Origin: a virus
Length of the DNA: 20,304 bases
Virus record (IMG/VR): IMGVR_UViG_3300044825_000899
Coordinates: 1 to 20,304 of that record
Reading direction: 5' to 3' (one strand)
Shown piece after piece: positions 1 to 8,592 of the stretch. The first letter of the stretch is position 1. Each line of letters starts with the position of its first letter. Position numbers and translations under genes: made by a program. The notes under the pieces are model-generated. The model did not search any database and had not been told where the DNA came from. It saw nothing but the letters and a program-made list of their open reading frames with translations.

Positions 1-1645
1 TGGCTAAATGCTGCGCCAGTATCCCGCCCGTCGCCAATCTGCGTGCCGTTGCTGATTGTCCTGTAGCCCCTACTGCTCTCTGCATACTATCGGCAATAGT
101 GGCCGCGTCCGTTGCTGCGCCCTTAATTGCATTTATCTGCTGGGGTGTTAACGTGTTTTCTAACGTTGCGCCGCTGAATCCGGTTGCACGTTGGGCAAGG
201 GTGTCGGGGTTGCGCAATTGCTGGGCTAACGTTCTGTAATTCAAACGTTCAGGGATTTCTGTTGAACCGGCGGGGATTAGTTTTTCTTCAAGGTATTTGC
301 CCACTTGCATTTGATTAATGGGTTTCATCGCCGCTGCGTGTGCTTCTCGGGCGGTCTTATATAAGGGTTGCATATTTTCTAACCCTGTTAATAAATCGTT
401 TTTTAAGCTCATATAAGCATTAGCAACTCTGTTATTTCCTTGATTCACTGCTTTGCTTATTACATCATCGATTGCTTCTTTTAACCAATGCAACCCTTGA
501 ACCGCTGTTTTTTCCGTTAACTCTATCCCTTCTACTTGGGCCAACTTTTGCGCGTGTTGAAAAAGTTCGTTAGGTATCCTTTCCATAAACTTTTTAATGT
601 TCTGTTGTGCCTCTGGGGTGTATGTTTCTGGTACAAATCCGGCGTTTTTGGCGTTTTCGTAACGTACATTACTTTTCTTTTGCACAGCCGCTGTTGCTGA
701 TTCAATATCTTCCGCCGTTCCAGAAATTTTGCGCAACTCTTTAGCCAATATGGCATTTTGTTGACGCACCTTGTTTGATAACGCCCCTGCTGCGTTTTGT
801 GTTGCGATAGCATCTTCCAATGCCGACAGGCCAACATTTCCGCCCATCTGGCCAGCGGACAAAGTTAACCCCGGTGTTTGTGCGCCGCCCTTACGGATAT
901 TTTGCATGGCCTCATAAGCTAATTGAGGCGACCCCGCCATGCTAGTTATTAGCTTGCCCGTAATTTGCTGTTGGTTCATCAATGGATCATAGGCCAGCGC
1001 TTTAACGCCTTTGATAACACCCAATCCGCCCGGTATTGCTGCGCCTATGGCCGCTCCCGTGCCGGCTTCTTCGGGGTTGATTAACGCTGCACTTGTGCCG
1101 CCTGTTATGCCACCGCCGGCCATGCGGGTTGCCACATTGCCGGATCCTTTACCTAGACCGCCAGTACGCAGCGCATTAACCAGTGTGGGCACTCGCCCAG
1201 ATATCTGGGGTATGGCCTGCACGCCTTTAGCCAATGCTCCCCCAACAGGTAACGTGCTGACAATCTCTCCGGCCAATTCTCCGCCGCCTGCCGTGTAGGG
1301 GTTTGCTTCTTTATAGGGTTGTAACTCGGCTTGGATGTTGCGCTTGCCCATGGCTGCATTTTCTTGCAGCCAACGGCCTGCGCTTTCTGCGCCGAGTTTT
1401 TCCAGCCCCATTCCGACTAGGTTTTGTGCTCCTAATGCCACATTACCAACGCCGGCGCCCAAACCTGCGCCCAAAGATTCTAAATAACCCTTGTCGAGTT
1501 TTTGACGCTTTTCAATGGCTGGTTGTGCAACCGGTGCTGCGCTTTGCATTTTGCGAATCTCGGCCGCTATGGCCGTGGCGGCTTCGGTGTCGCCAGCTGA
1601 ATCAGCGTTAATTAAGGCTTGATGCAAACGTTCAATTGTCGGCAT
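1..1645 (-). CDS. Large internal virion / DNA-ejection-type protein, partial (C-terminus beyond window)
   Basis: The reading frame is open from the ATG at 1645 to the left edge, giving at least 548 residues. I checked it codon by codon and found no stop. It begins MPTIERLHQALINADSAG, followed by an alanine-rich acidic helix (roughly residues 10-35). This start is common on large ejection proteins and transglycosylase fusions of short-tailed phages. Glycine/alanine-rich amphipathic stretches at about residues 55-80 and 190-210 look membrane-active. The rest is mostly helical and rich in Ala, Gln and Asn. I see no lysozyme or transglycosylase motif in the visible part, though one could lie further downstream. 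AAGGA sits 9 bases before the ATG, and the stop of the upstream gene is 1 base before it. By position and composition I infer it is carried in the head and ejected with the DNA, like P22 gp16/gp20 or T7 gp15/gp16. The function is inferred and not shown by a diagnostic domain. Confidence 0.7.
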   Translation of the reverse strand, partial: MPTIERLHQALINADSAGDTEAATAIAAEIRKMQSAAPVAQPAIEKRQKLDKGYLESLGAGLGAGVGNVALGAQNLVGMGLEKLGAESAGRWLQENAAMGKRNIQAELQPYKEANPYTAGGGELAGEIVSTLPVGGALAKGVQAIPQISGRVPTLVNALRTGGLGKGSGNVATRMAGGGITGGTSAALINPEEAGTGAAIGAAIPGGLGVIKGVKALAYDPLMNQQQITGKLITSMAGSPQLAYEAMQNIRKGGAQTPGLTLSAGQMGGNVGLSALEDAIATQNAAGALSNKVRQQNAILAKELRKISGTAEDIESATAAVQKKSNVRYENAKNAGFVPETYTPEAQQNIKKFMERIPNELFQHAQKLAQVEGIELTEKTAVQGLHWLKEAIDDVISKAVNQGNNRVANAYMSLKNDLLTGLENMQPLYKTAREAHAAAMKPINQMQVGKYLEEKLIPAGSTEIPERLNYRTLAQQLRNPDTLAQRATGFSGATLENTLTPQQINAIKGAATDAATIADSMQRAVGATGQSATARRLATGGILAQHLA

Positions 1646-1646
1646 G

Positions 1647-2870
1647 TCAATATTTCCTTAACAGTTCGTCAATATTCGGTTTGGCCGGCTGCTGTGCTTG
1701 CTGTTGTGTCGGCTGCAATGCATTTGGTTTGTACAAACCTAGGCCGAACATCTTGTCTAGGTTTTGCAGTGCGTTTTGGTTGGCTTCTAGCGTTAATTTG
1801 GGGTCGGTCGCGGCTTTTAAATACATCTGCATTTCGGCGTTTGAGTTCATCTGTTGCGCACTCATGCCGGTAGCCTCTTTAATTAAATTCAAAAGCAATG
1901 GGCGCGTTTGCTCAATCTTTTGCCGCTCTGCTTGGTTTTCTGTCCCTGCCACGCCGCCTAAGTATTGCCCGACTGCGTTCGCGCCTAACCATGCACCAAT
2001 GTTCTGCAAACCGGTTTGCTTTGAACTAGATATACCACCTCCCTTGGCAAGGTTAGTGTAATTTTCGCTTAATGCTGCAATGGTGTCGGATAGCTGCTGC
2101 TTTGCTTGCTGCTTGGTTTTCTCTTTTTGCAGTTGTGATGCCGCCTGTGGGTTGTACAGAGGCAAACCCTGCGCTTGTGATCTGGGAACGGTTATGGCTT
2201 CACCATTCGGACCCAGTACTGTAGCCGTAGGTTCTGGCCTCATGGCGATGGCGTTTGCTCTAGCTTCACGCTGTGCGGCTAAATTCTGCATCTGCAATTC
2301 TTGCCTGAACTGCCGCTCACGTTCACGTTGCTCGGATTGAAATTGCCGCCCCTGTTCTGCTTCCTGCTGTTTAAATGCAAGGTTTTGCGCGTACTCCTGC
2401 GCCCTTTGCTCTCTGCCGGCTTCTCTCTCAGCTCTGGCGGCTTCCAATTGAGGCAAACTTGATAAACCGGTAATTCCTGCGCTTCGCATGTTGGTGTCGG
2501 GTGCATTTAACAAGGCCCCGTAAGCCGCCCTCATATTTGGGGCCTGAGCGGGTCGTACCGGCCCCATCTCGTCGCCTGGTCGGTTTTCTGCCGTGCCTTG
2601 TGACAATTCCCCAAACTGGCGCAACGCATCCGCTACCGCTTGCCGTCTTGACGTGTGCAAATCCCTTATTTTTTGCTCTTCGGATTGCATACCTAGATTG
2701 CCCTGTCGCTCACGCAAAGCTTTGGCCAAATACTCAAAACCACTAGGAGCAATATACCGCCCGCCAACCATCTGGCCTTGTGGCTCCGGCTGCTGGCGCA
2801 TGGCCTCATAACGCTTTGCCCTTTGTTTGGCAAGTTCTATCTCTAAATCATAATCAGTGTTTTCGTACAT
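1647..2870 (-). CDS. Glutamine-rich internal virion / ejection-type protein
   Basis: A 407-residue soluble protein with no signal peptide. The N-terminal quarter is charged and helical. About residues 130-235 are very rich in Gln, Glu, Arg and Ala (for example EAARAEREAGREQRAQEYAQ) and should form a long coiled coil. A glycine-rich turn (GGGISSSKQTG) near residue 285 precedes a second helical domain, and the C-terminus is Gln/Pro-rich. AAGG and TAGG lie just upstream of the ATG at 2870. The gene ends in TGA one base before the next start. It sits between two other ejection-type genes, and this trio resembles the three ejected proteins of P22 and T7 in order and style. I recognise the type from short-tailed phage late operons but no characterised domain, so the role is inferred from context. 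Confidence 0.65.
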   Translation of the reverse strand: MYENTDYDLEIELAKQRAKRYEAMRQQPEPQGQMVGGRYIAPSGFEYLAKALRERQGNLGMQSEEQKIRDLHTSRRQAVADALRQFGELSQGTAENRPGDEMGPVRPAQAPNMRAAYGALLNAPDTNMRSAGITGLSSLPQLEAARAEREAGREQRAQEYAQNLAFKQQEAEQGRQFQSEQRERERQFRQELQMQNLAAQREARANAIAMRPEPTATVLGPNGEAITVPRSQAQGLPLYNPQAASQLQKEKTKQQAKQQLSDTIAALSENYTNLAKGGGISSSKQTGLQNIGAWLGANAVGQYLGGVAGTENQAERQKIEQTRPLLLNLIKEATGMSAQQMNSNAEMQMYLKAATDPKLTLEANQNALQNLDKMFGLGLYKPNALQPTQQQAQQPAKPNIDELLRKY

Positions 2871-2879
2871 GGCCTACCC

Positions 2880-4229
2880 TTATCCAAACATACCACGAAT
2901 AAATTGAGGCATACCGCCGCCACCGCCTGCAACGCCTCCACCTCCAAACATTGAACCGATTAATTTACCCGCAGTTGCCACTGCTTGCTGTTGTCTGGCT
3001 TGTTGGGCGTTGTAAGCGTCTAACCCTTGCTGATAGCCTAGCTGCCCAGCTTGTACAAAATTCGGGCCGGTGGTGTTTGCTTGTGTTACTCCGCCTTGCA
3101 TGGCATAGGGTTGGAATGTGGGGTTTTGCACTTGAGCGCCTGAACGCAGAGCATTAATTAAATTCAATGGCCGATCTTTTGCCATTGTTTGCTCAGATAA
3201 CAACCGTCCACGCAAATCGGCTAAGTTGCCATAGCGTAAATTTTGTTCATTGAGCGCATTCAATCTTGCGGCTTGATCTAACGTAATGCCTTCACGTGCG
3301 GCCTGTAGTTCTAAATCGTTCCGGCGTTGTCCGGCTAATTGCATCTCTCTGTTATAGGCTTCCGAGCCTAATGTAATGCCCTGATTGGCTAAACGCTGTT
3401 CCAGCTCGTTCTCGCTTTGCTTTAACGTCGGCTGCAAACGTGACATTATCGCTTGCTGCGATGTCATGCCTGCGTTCACGGGTGCTTGGGGTAATGCGCT
3501 TAAGTCAATACCCTGCAACTCGGGCAATTTAGAAAAATCTAGCTCTGGATTTTCTAAGGTTTTTTGTGCTTTTGATAATCCGGATTGTGCAATGTCGGCA
3601 TATTGCCGATCCATTGCCATTTGTTTATCAAGCGTCGCCTGAGCTTCCGGCGTTAACTTCATGGTTTGCGACCACATTGGCTCTCCGCGCTCAAAATTTT
3701 CTTTTATGGGCATGGGAGGCATAATTGTTGGGTTGAAATTTATCAAGTTTCCTTGTTGATCAACGTATTTACTGCCGCCAAACTTACCCCCAGTTACACG
3801 CCTGTATTCTCCGCTTGCTACTTTGCTATTAAAAACATCTCTAGCTTGTTTTTGATTGTTATAGTTTTCAAGCGCTTTGTTATATGCATTTTCATCAAAT
3901 TGTTTGCCGTAGGTGTACTCTAGCGAACCATACGGGGTGTATTGATTAATCCTGTTTGCTTTTGTAGTTGCTTCGGCTAAAGCTAAATTATCAGCCGCCG
4001 TCTGTTTTGCGTATTGCAAATTTCCGGCTGCTGTTTCACGTGCTGCGGATGCGTAATCTACGGGTGGCGGTTCTTTTACCTTGTCTGGACCAATTCCAAA
4101 GCTACGGAACACGTTAGGAATAGTTGACCCCCACGCCGCTATGTAATCTCCGTGGTTTCTGAATAATTCAATAACGTCACTTATGTTGGTGACGGAAGCC
4201 AAAATATCCGGTATTAGACTGAATTCCAC
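2880..4229 (-). CDS. Putative virion / ejection protein, GTG start
   Basis: A 449-residue protein. The start appears to be GTG at 4229, one base after the stop of the acetyltransferase-like gene; no ATG occurs in frame until much later, and a run of G residues upstream may serve as the ribosome site. After about 65 residues comes VDYASAARETAAGNLQYAKQ and then NQYTPYGSLEYTYG. This alanine-rich helix followed by an NQxTPxGSLxY element is a pattern I associate with virion proteins of many short-tailed phages. The middle is Gln/Asn/Leu-rich and helical. The C-terminus is an alanine helix followed by a glycine-rich tail (GSMFGGGGVAGGGGGMPQF), similar to the small-headed ends of ejected pore-forming proteins. 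I infer a structural or ejection role. The first 50 residues could be a poorly chosen start, but no better one is visible. Confidence 0.62.
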   Translation of the reverse strand: MEFSLIPDILASVTNISDVIELFRNHGDYIAAWGSTIPNVFRSFGIGPDKVKEPPPVDYASAARETAAGNLQYAKQTAADNLALAEATTKANRINQYTPYGSLEYTYGKQFDENAYNKALENYNNQKQARDVFNSKVASGEYRRVTGGKFGGSKYVDQQGNLINFNPTIMPPMPIKENFERGEPMWSQTMKLTPEAQATLDKQMAMDRQYADIAQSGLSKAQKTLENPELDFSKLPELQGIDLSALPQAPVNAGMTSQQAIMSRLQPTLKQSENELEQRLANQGITLGSEAYNREMQLAGQRRNDLELQAAREGITLDQAARLNALNEQNLRYGNLADLRGRLLSEQTMAKDRPLNLINALRSGAQVQNPTFQPYAMQGGVTQANTTGPNFVQAGQLGYQQGLDAYNAQQARQQQAVATAGKLIGSMFGGGGVAGGGGGMPQFIRGMFG

Positions 4230-4230
4230 G

Positions 4231-4656
4231 TTACCCCCCCAATGCTTTCAAATATCTGTCTGTTATGAATCGGCATTCATTTTTAAACATCCGATATATC
4301 TGCAAATCCGCATCAAGGGTAGCTTGTTGTAGTGTTGATTCTAAAACAAAGCCGCACCTTTGTGCAAGATTTATGCTTTTTTGATTGTTTGATTTTATAA
4401 ACGCCGTCAATCTGTTTACGTTAGCTTTGTTAAACGGGTAGTCAAACATCATGGCTAAAAATTTACGGTTCATCGGCACATCGCAAGCCAAACTAAGGAT
4501 TAAATGCGCTTCGTTGTAGCCCCCAAATACTGCGCCAGCAACCAATTCACCGTCGTGATTTAGCTGTCCAATGGCTCTAAGGTTTCGTGACAGTATCTCG
4601 TCGCCAATCCTATTTTCCACCCACGGAATAATGACATCATTATCAAACGTGTACAT
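4231..4656 (-). CDS. GNAT-type N-acetyltransferase-like protein
   Basis: A 141-residue protein resembling the Gcn5-related N-acetyltransferase fold. Beta strands around residues 26-58 (RAIGQLNHDGELVAGAVFGG) are followed by a helix and then the typical motif at residues 80-103: VNRLTAFIKSNNQKSINLAQ and then RCGF. The N..SI..A...GF pattern is the usual acetyl-CoA-side helix signature. The classical Q/RxxGxG/A loop is not clearly present, so activity is uncertain. The ATG at 4656 overlaps the TGA of the upstream nozzle-like gene by one base (TGATG), so translation is coupled. Similar GNAT-like proteins occur in late operons of other short-tailed phages. It may modify a virion protein or a host target early in infection, or act only as a structural relic. 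Local G+C is low (22/60 at 4261-4320 and 20/60 at 4381-4440 by my count). Confidence 0.7.
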   Translation of the reverse strand: MYTFDNDVIIPWVENRIGDEILSRNLRAIGQLNHDGELVAGAVFGGYNEAHLILSLACDVPMNRKFLAMMFDYPFNKANVNRLTAFIKSNNQKSINLAQRCGFVLESTLQQATLDADLQIYRMFKNECRFITDRYLKALGG

Positions 4657-6185
4657 CAGTAATCAAGCACGCCGCCTTGCTGATAAGCTGCGCTCCAATT
4701 CATAAATTGAACTTCTGAACCGTTGTTTTGTACTACCATGCTCAACGTTGCAGCGTTACCAATCCGGCCTACTGTTTTCCATCCGCCCGTGAATACAGTC
4801 ATGTCGCCGCCCCATCTCATATTGTTATTGTCCCAATTCATAGCGCCCCAAACCATGCCCGTAGGTGCTTCATAATTTAATTCGCCTGTTGGCGGGGTGT
4901 TTACAAAGTCTACATTGACATCATAAAGTACCGTTGGCCGCCCATTGCTCAGCATATAGGGCTTGACCATAGTAAACATTTTATTCCGTGCCATATTGCC
5001 GAAATACTGGTATGAAGGCAAAATTGTGGCCGTTATAGGCACACCATTATCAGCATTGCCTGTCCATGCTTTCTGAACTGAATTGCTGTTGCCGTAATAC
5101 AAGCCATCGTCGGTCACTAGAAATACGCTTGCATTCCACCCGGTAAACTTAGTCCATGCGCCAGTAATCGTGTTTTGGATGTACTGAAAATTTGCGCCGT
5201 TTCCTTTTGGCACATTCAAAATCAAAGCATTGTTGTCTGCGTTAATTGTTACCTGCCAACCAAAATTATCACGGTATTGACTGGCCGCCAACGATACTGA
5301 GTTTTGAATTTTGTCTGTTAGTGCCGAGGCTCGGTTGATTGTTGCACTGAGCAACGCACCTGACAACGGAAAAACACCGGTAAGTGTGTTCATAATCAAA
5401 TCGCCACCGAGTTTTGTTCCACATCTTCGGCCCAGCGGTATGCCAACGTTAAAGACTCCATGCAAAGCCCATGTGTTTGCATTGCTCGGGTCTGTGCCGG
5501 TAAATACCGCCAGTTCGCCTTTTGTGGTAACGACCACCAAACGATCATCCATGCCATCGCCCGCATCTACTGTCCAGTTAAACACTGCATTAATCGTGCC
5601 GCCGTGGTTAAATACTGCGCCAAGGTCGATCTCGCTTGCTTGTCCGGCGTAAGCGTTAACGGGTAAATAATAAACTTTGAGGCTCGTGCTTTGCCCAAAA
5701 AATAACCGGTTTTTGAATGACACAACGCTTGCAAACGTGGCACTGTCCACACTGTTGACTGTCGGGATAGTGAACGTCGTGCCGTTGTAAGCGTGCATTT
5801 TGTCCACGCCGTTCACCATTATCAGAAACGAACCACCCGGCGTTGTTACCATCGCATCCTGAAAATCGTTGCTCAAAAACCCCGTGTGAATTGGTGCTCC
5901 GGCCGCGCCTTGGTTTGTTGCATCGTAACAGTTGCCGTTGCAAAATGCTAATAGCTTGTTATTGCCAACCGTCGGCGAATACTCCATTAATGAACGCACT
6001 TGCCCCGGTAGTCCCGTTAGCCACGCTGTACTGCCTTTTCGGGTGGCGACATAAGTCGGATACACCCACCAATTCTCAAGCACTATCGCCTCGTTTGGCT
6101 TCATGCCGACAATAGAATCTCGGTCATTTAACCCGCCGACTGGTGCGGGTACTGATGTGAACTCGGCTGGGGAACTAGTTGCCAT
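4656..6185 (-). CDS. Putative tail nozzle / tail hub protein
   Basis: Reading from the ATG at 6185 gives 509 residues. The frame also opens at a TTG at 6203, but I prefer the ATG because AAGG lies 9 bases before it and the residues before it look non-native. Near the N-terminus is PVGGLNDRDSIVGMKPNEAI followed by LENWWVYPTYVATRKG. That segment is typical of the long beta-rich nozzle or hub proteins of short-tailed phages, which close the tail channel (the role of T7 gp12 or P22 gp10). The rest is beta-strand rich with repeated Tyr/Phe/Gly-containing blades (for example FKNRLFFGQS and DRLVVVTTKGELAVFTG), suggesting a beta-propeller. It overlaps the end of the upstream ART-like gene by 11 bases. 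The placement two genes after the adaptor-like gene supports a tail role. The specific equivalence to T7 or P22 proteins is inferred. Confidence 0.7.
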   Translation of the reverse strand: MATSSPAEFTSVPAPVGGLNDRDSIVGMKPNEAIVLENWWVYPTYVATRKGSTAWLTGLPGQVRSLMEYSPTVGNNKLLAFCNGNCYDATNQGAAGAPIHTGFLSNDFQDAMVTTPGGSFLIMVNGVDKMHAYNGTTFTIPTVNSVDSATFASVVSFKNRLFFGQSTSLKVYYLPVNAYAGQASEIDLGAVFNHGGTINAVFNWTVDAGDGMDDRLVVVTTKGELAVFTGTDPSNANTWALHGVFNVGIPLGRRCGTKLGGDLIMNTLTGVFPLSGALLSATINRASALTDKIQNSVSLAASQYRDNFGWQVTINADNNALILNVPKGNGANFQYIQNTITGAWTKFTGWNASVFLVTDDGLYYGNSNSVQKAWTGNADNGVPITATILPSYQYFGNMARNKMFTMVKPYMLSNGRPTVLYDVNVDFVNTPPTGELNYEAPTGMVWGAMNWDNNNMRWGGDMTVFTGGWKTVGRIGNAATLSMVVQNNGSEVQFMNWSAAYQQGGVLDY

Positions 6186-7104
6186 TGCGTAGCGCCTTAA
6201 CAATGGGTTGCGGGTTTATTATTTCGCCGTTGCGTTCAAGGATTGTGAGCATGTTTTCATTGCCTGGGAAAACAACTAAGTTTCTTGTGCCTGTCGTTCC
6301 TGATTTCGTTATATTGTCTAAATATCGCAAACCGGGCACGCCCAAATCCTTTAACAATTCAGAAGCCGCCTTTTGCGCACTTCCTGCATAGTCTGGGTTT
6401 ATTTCTTTGGCTAAATCGCCTATGCCTCCATAGATGTTTTTTCCTAGGGTATTTTGTGAGTAATTCACTAACTCGGGCATGTATTGCTTGATTTCGGGTG
6501 TTGCCAGTGTTTTAAGTTGATTTATTGCTCTTTTAACGCTTTCCGGCTGTTGGCTTAAGGGTTTATCCAAATCAAGCATTTTCGCCAGATGCTCGTCTGG
6601 AATGTGTACTTTGTATAAATAACCATTTGAATAGGCTTTGCCCACATCTTTTGCTTCGCCTAAATATGATCCAATCCCGTAGGCTTGCTCACCAACGCCC
6701 GTTCCAATTTTGCTTGCGTCAAACCTGTCAAATTTGTGCGGCGACCCCTGCCACACAATTGCGCCCCGCTGCCCACCACCAACGCCGCCAGCTCCTACGC
6801 TTTTGGCTAAATTCTCGCCGCCTTTTCTCAATGCCTGCGCTATTTCTTTGGCTTTCATGCCTGCCAATGGCAAAACCAACCCTGTGGCCTCGCCCAGTTT
6901 TTGCGCTATGCCCTCCGGCACTGGTGCGGTCAACCCTTGGCGCTGCATCCATGCGCTTCCGCCTATCGGTTCCTTGGTGCCTAACCCGATTTTTTCCAGT
7001 CCTGCATTAACCAAATCCACCGGACCGGCGACCATGTTAGCCACTTCGTTGTTGGTGGCCTGTGCGTAGTTGCGTAAAGCGTTAATGATTGCTTGCTTGT
7101 CCAT
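6175..7104 (-). CDS. ADP-ribosyltransferase-like (ART-PolyVal type) virion-associated protein
   Basis: A 309-residue protein in two parts. Residues 1-110 are a helical, Ala/Gly-rich region (for example GPVDLVNAGLEKIGLG and GGSAW) of a kind often found in phage internal virion proteins. From residue 115 it carries IVWQGSPHKFDRFDASKIGT, then YGIGSYLGEAKDVGKAY (142-158), and near the end NLVVFPGNENMLTIL. This order matches the ART domain of polyvalent proteins (Pfam ART-PolyVal), which is related to PARP-type ADP-ribosyltransferases. The position that is His in the PARP-like HGS motif is Gln119 here, and the GxYF-like element reads GSYL, so catalysis is uncertain. The gene sits between the adaptor-like and nozzle-like genes, 4 bases after the previous stop. 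I infer that it is packaged and delivered to the cell, where it could modify a host protein. It could also be an inactive structural form. Confidence 0.72.
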   Translation of the reverse strand: MDKQAIINALRNYAQATNNEVANMVAGPVDLVNAGLEKIGLGTKEPIGGSAWMQRQGLTAPVPEGIAQKLGEATGLVLPLAGMKAKEIAQALRKGGENLAKSVGAGGVGGGQRGAIVWQGSPHKFDRFDASKIGTGVGEQAYGIGSYLGEAKDVGKAYSNGYLYKVHIPDEHLAKMLDLDKPLSQQPESVKRAINQLKTLATPEIKQYMPELVNYSQNTLGKNIYGGIGDLAKEINPDYAGSAQKAASELLKDLGVPGLRYLDNITKSGTTGTRNLVVFPGNENMLTILERNGEIINPQPIVKALRNGN

Positions 7105-7108
7105 AGTG

Positions 7109-8008
7109 TTACTGGCTGGGGAATGAGCCGTCGATGATGTTACGGTTGGTTAACAAAATGTTGCCGCTCGCTTGGCTTAAATATAATTTCGGTGCGCTCT
7201 TGTCTTGCGCTTTCGCTCGTTCTAACAACGCCCTGAACTCGCCAGCGTCAAAGGTAATATCAAGCCCCTTCGACTGTTTCCACTGGGTTTTGAGCCCTGT
7301 AAGCATGAGCGAATCTGGAAAAACGCAGGTATCATCATCCGCCGTAAATGTTGTTTTGCTCGTGCCGTCGCTTGCATATACCCATGCGTTTGATATGTAC
7401 TCAAACGATGCTGTTTGGCCGGGTGGTGGTGACGGGTTTATCTGTAACGAATTCCCCAAAATCCTAAATCGTTGGCGTGGGCCAGCCGATACTATCCCGC
7501 TTTTGAACGTCTGCCACTCTTGCGCGGATTTCGGACCAAGTAACGGCCAACGGGTAGTGCGATTCCACTCGGTCTGAGGCACTTCCCTGTCCCAATCGCT
7601 CGGCAATGGGTATTTGTTTTGCGTGAACTGAAGCGAAACAGTACCGGTTTCCGTCGCTGCCATGTCCATGTTAACTGTCGAACTTCCGACACTTGTTATC
7701 TGAGCAAAAGGCATTACACCCGTGCCTAATACGGTAAAGTTGGTGTTTAACCCTGCTACTGAAGATAGCCCCGTTATAACGTTGCTGCCTGCTGTTAGTG
7801 TGCCTGTGTAGGTGTATTGAACGGTTGTTAATAGCGCCTCTTTGTTAAGGCGCTGCCATTCAAACTGCTTGACAATATCCCGCCCCAAACGGTTCAATAA
7901 CGCCAGCATTTGGCGTACTTGCTTATCGGTTGAACTGATTACTACCGAGGGCCGATCTAGTGCCAGCTCGTCGCAAGTGTCTTGAATTATTTGGAGCAGT
8001 GTCGTCAT
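7109..8008 (-). CDS. Putative head-tail adaptor / tail tubular protein
   Basis: A 299-residue protein starting TTLLQIIQDTCDELALDRPS, followed by a helical N-terminus (RQMLALLNRLGRDIVKQFEW) and a beta-rich, Thr/Ser/Val-rich middle. Helical N-termini of this sort followed by WQRLNKEA and YPLPSDWDRE-type segments are found in short-tailed-phage proteins that sit between portal and nozzle (the role of T7 gp11 or P22 gp4). The ATG at 8008 overlaps the preceding TGA (ATGA), and AAGGA lies about 10 bases upstream, so it is coupled to the 180-residue gene. Its position, followed two genes later by the nozzle-like gene, fits adaptor-then-nozzle order. The assignment rests on pattern and gene order and is moderately sure. 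Confidence 0.65.
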   Translation of the reverse strand: MTTLLQIIQDTCDELALDRPSVVISSTDKQVRQMLALLNRLGRDIVKQFEWQRLNKEALLTTVQYTYTGTLTAGSNVITGLSSVAGLNTNFTVLGTGVMPFAQITSVGSSTVNMDMAATETGTVSLQFTQNKYPLPSDWDREVPQTEWNRTTRWPLLGPKSAQEWQTFKSGIVSAGPRQRFRILGNSLQINPSPPPGQTASFEYISNAWVYASDGTSKTTFTADDDTCVFPDSLMLTGLKTQWKQSKGLDITFDAGEFRALLERAKAQDKSAPKLYLSQASGNILLTNRNIIDGSFPSQ

Positions 8009-8547
8009 TCAATTAATTCCTTTTTGCGCCGTGCTTTCGCTTCGGATAGCTCGTTAATTTGAACTTGCATATCTGCCAGCATTTGTTTCAATCTGTCGTT
8101 TTCTGCGGCCTGCGCTGTTGCAGCTGCTGAACCCGATGCGGCCTCGATCCATGCTTTTGCCTTAGTGCGTAGTTCACCAAAGCCCATACCCAATTTGGCC
8201 ACGTGAGCATCACTGATATTGCTCAACGCTTCTACCGTGTGAATCTCAAAATACTTGCACTCCTTGAGCAATGAACGGGTAATTTGCGGCCATTGCTCCA
8301 AGGGTGTCCCCTCGGTGGCTTTTGCTTCTGAGTTCTGATATCTCGCCCACGCATTAGCAAAACGATGTTTGTCGCTTTCCTCTGCTATGCGCTCGATAAT
8401 GTTATTCATGTCGCCAGGCACAATGATTCGAACAAAGGGCACATCTTTGAAAATCGGTCGCCCTTCTTTCTCAGATTGCGCTTTAAGCTCAATTGCGTCG
8501 GTGTAAAACTGAACAAACAAATTAGATTCGGCTTGAGGATAGCTCAT
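8005..8547 (-). CDS. Conserved phage protein of unknown function, C-terminal coiled coil
   Basis: A 180-residue acidic, soluble protein. The N-terminal half contains FKDVPFVRIIVPGDMNNIIE, a segment I recognise as recurring in short-tailed-phage late operons but cannot link to a known function. The middle (about 75-140) is helical with WPQITRSLLKECKYFEIHTV. Residues about 145-178 form a charged coiled coil ending in ARRKKELIE. It is the first gene after the terminator at 8568-8590 and has only a weak GAAAG-type ribosome site before the ATG at 8547. It shares an ATGA overlap with the adaptor-like gene, so it probably belongs to the tail/connector block. A head-completion or assembly role is possible but unproven. 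Confidence 0.6.
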   Translation of the reverse strand: MSYPQAESNLFVQFYTDAIELKAQSEKEGRPIFKDVPFVRIIVPGDMNNIIERIAEESDKHRFANAWARYQNSEAKATEGTPLEQWPQITRSLLKECKYFEIHTVEALSNISDAHVAKLGMGFGELRTKAKAWIEAASGSAAATAQAAENDRLKQMLADMQVQINELSEAKARRKKELIE

Positions 8548-8567
8548 AGTCTTTTCTTTCAGAAGTT

Positions 8568-8590
8568 AAAAACCCCCTTTCGGGGGTGGT
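8568..8590 (-). terminator. Rho-independent terminator after the 118-residue gene
   Basis: On the minus strand a CCCCC/GGGGG stem (8586-8582 with 8577-8573) closes a GAAA tetraloop and is followed by a T run (8572-8568). It lies directly after the stop of the 118-residue gene (8593) and before the start of the 180-residue gene (8547). The stem is short but G/C-only and the GAAA loop is unusually stable. It separates the head block from the tail block. Confidence 0.8.
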
Positions 8591-8592
8591 GG

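Noticed and set aside
1011-2811. Plus-strand frames opposite the ejection-type genes
   Set aside because: They show Cys/Pro/Leu-rich translations typical of antisense reading, without start signals or coherent domains.
6186-6203. TTG start for the nozzle-like gene (and likewise 9274 and 15571 for two others)
   Set aside because: Each has an ATG a few codons downstream that is better placed relative to the ribosome site or the upstream stop.
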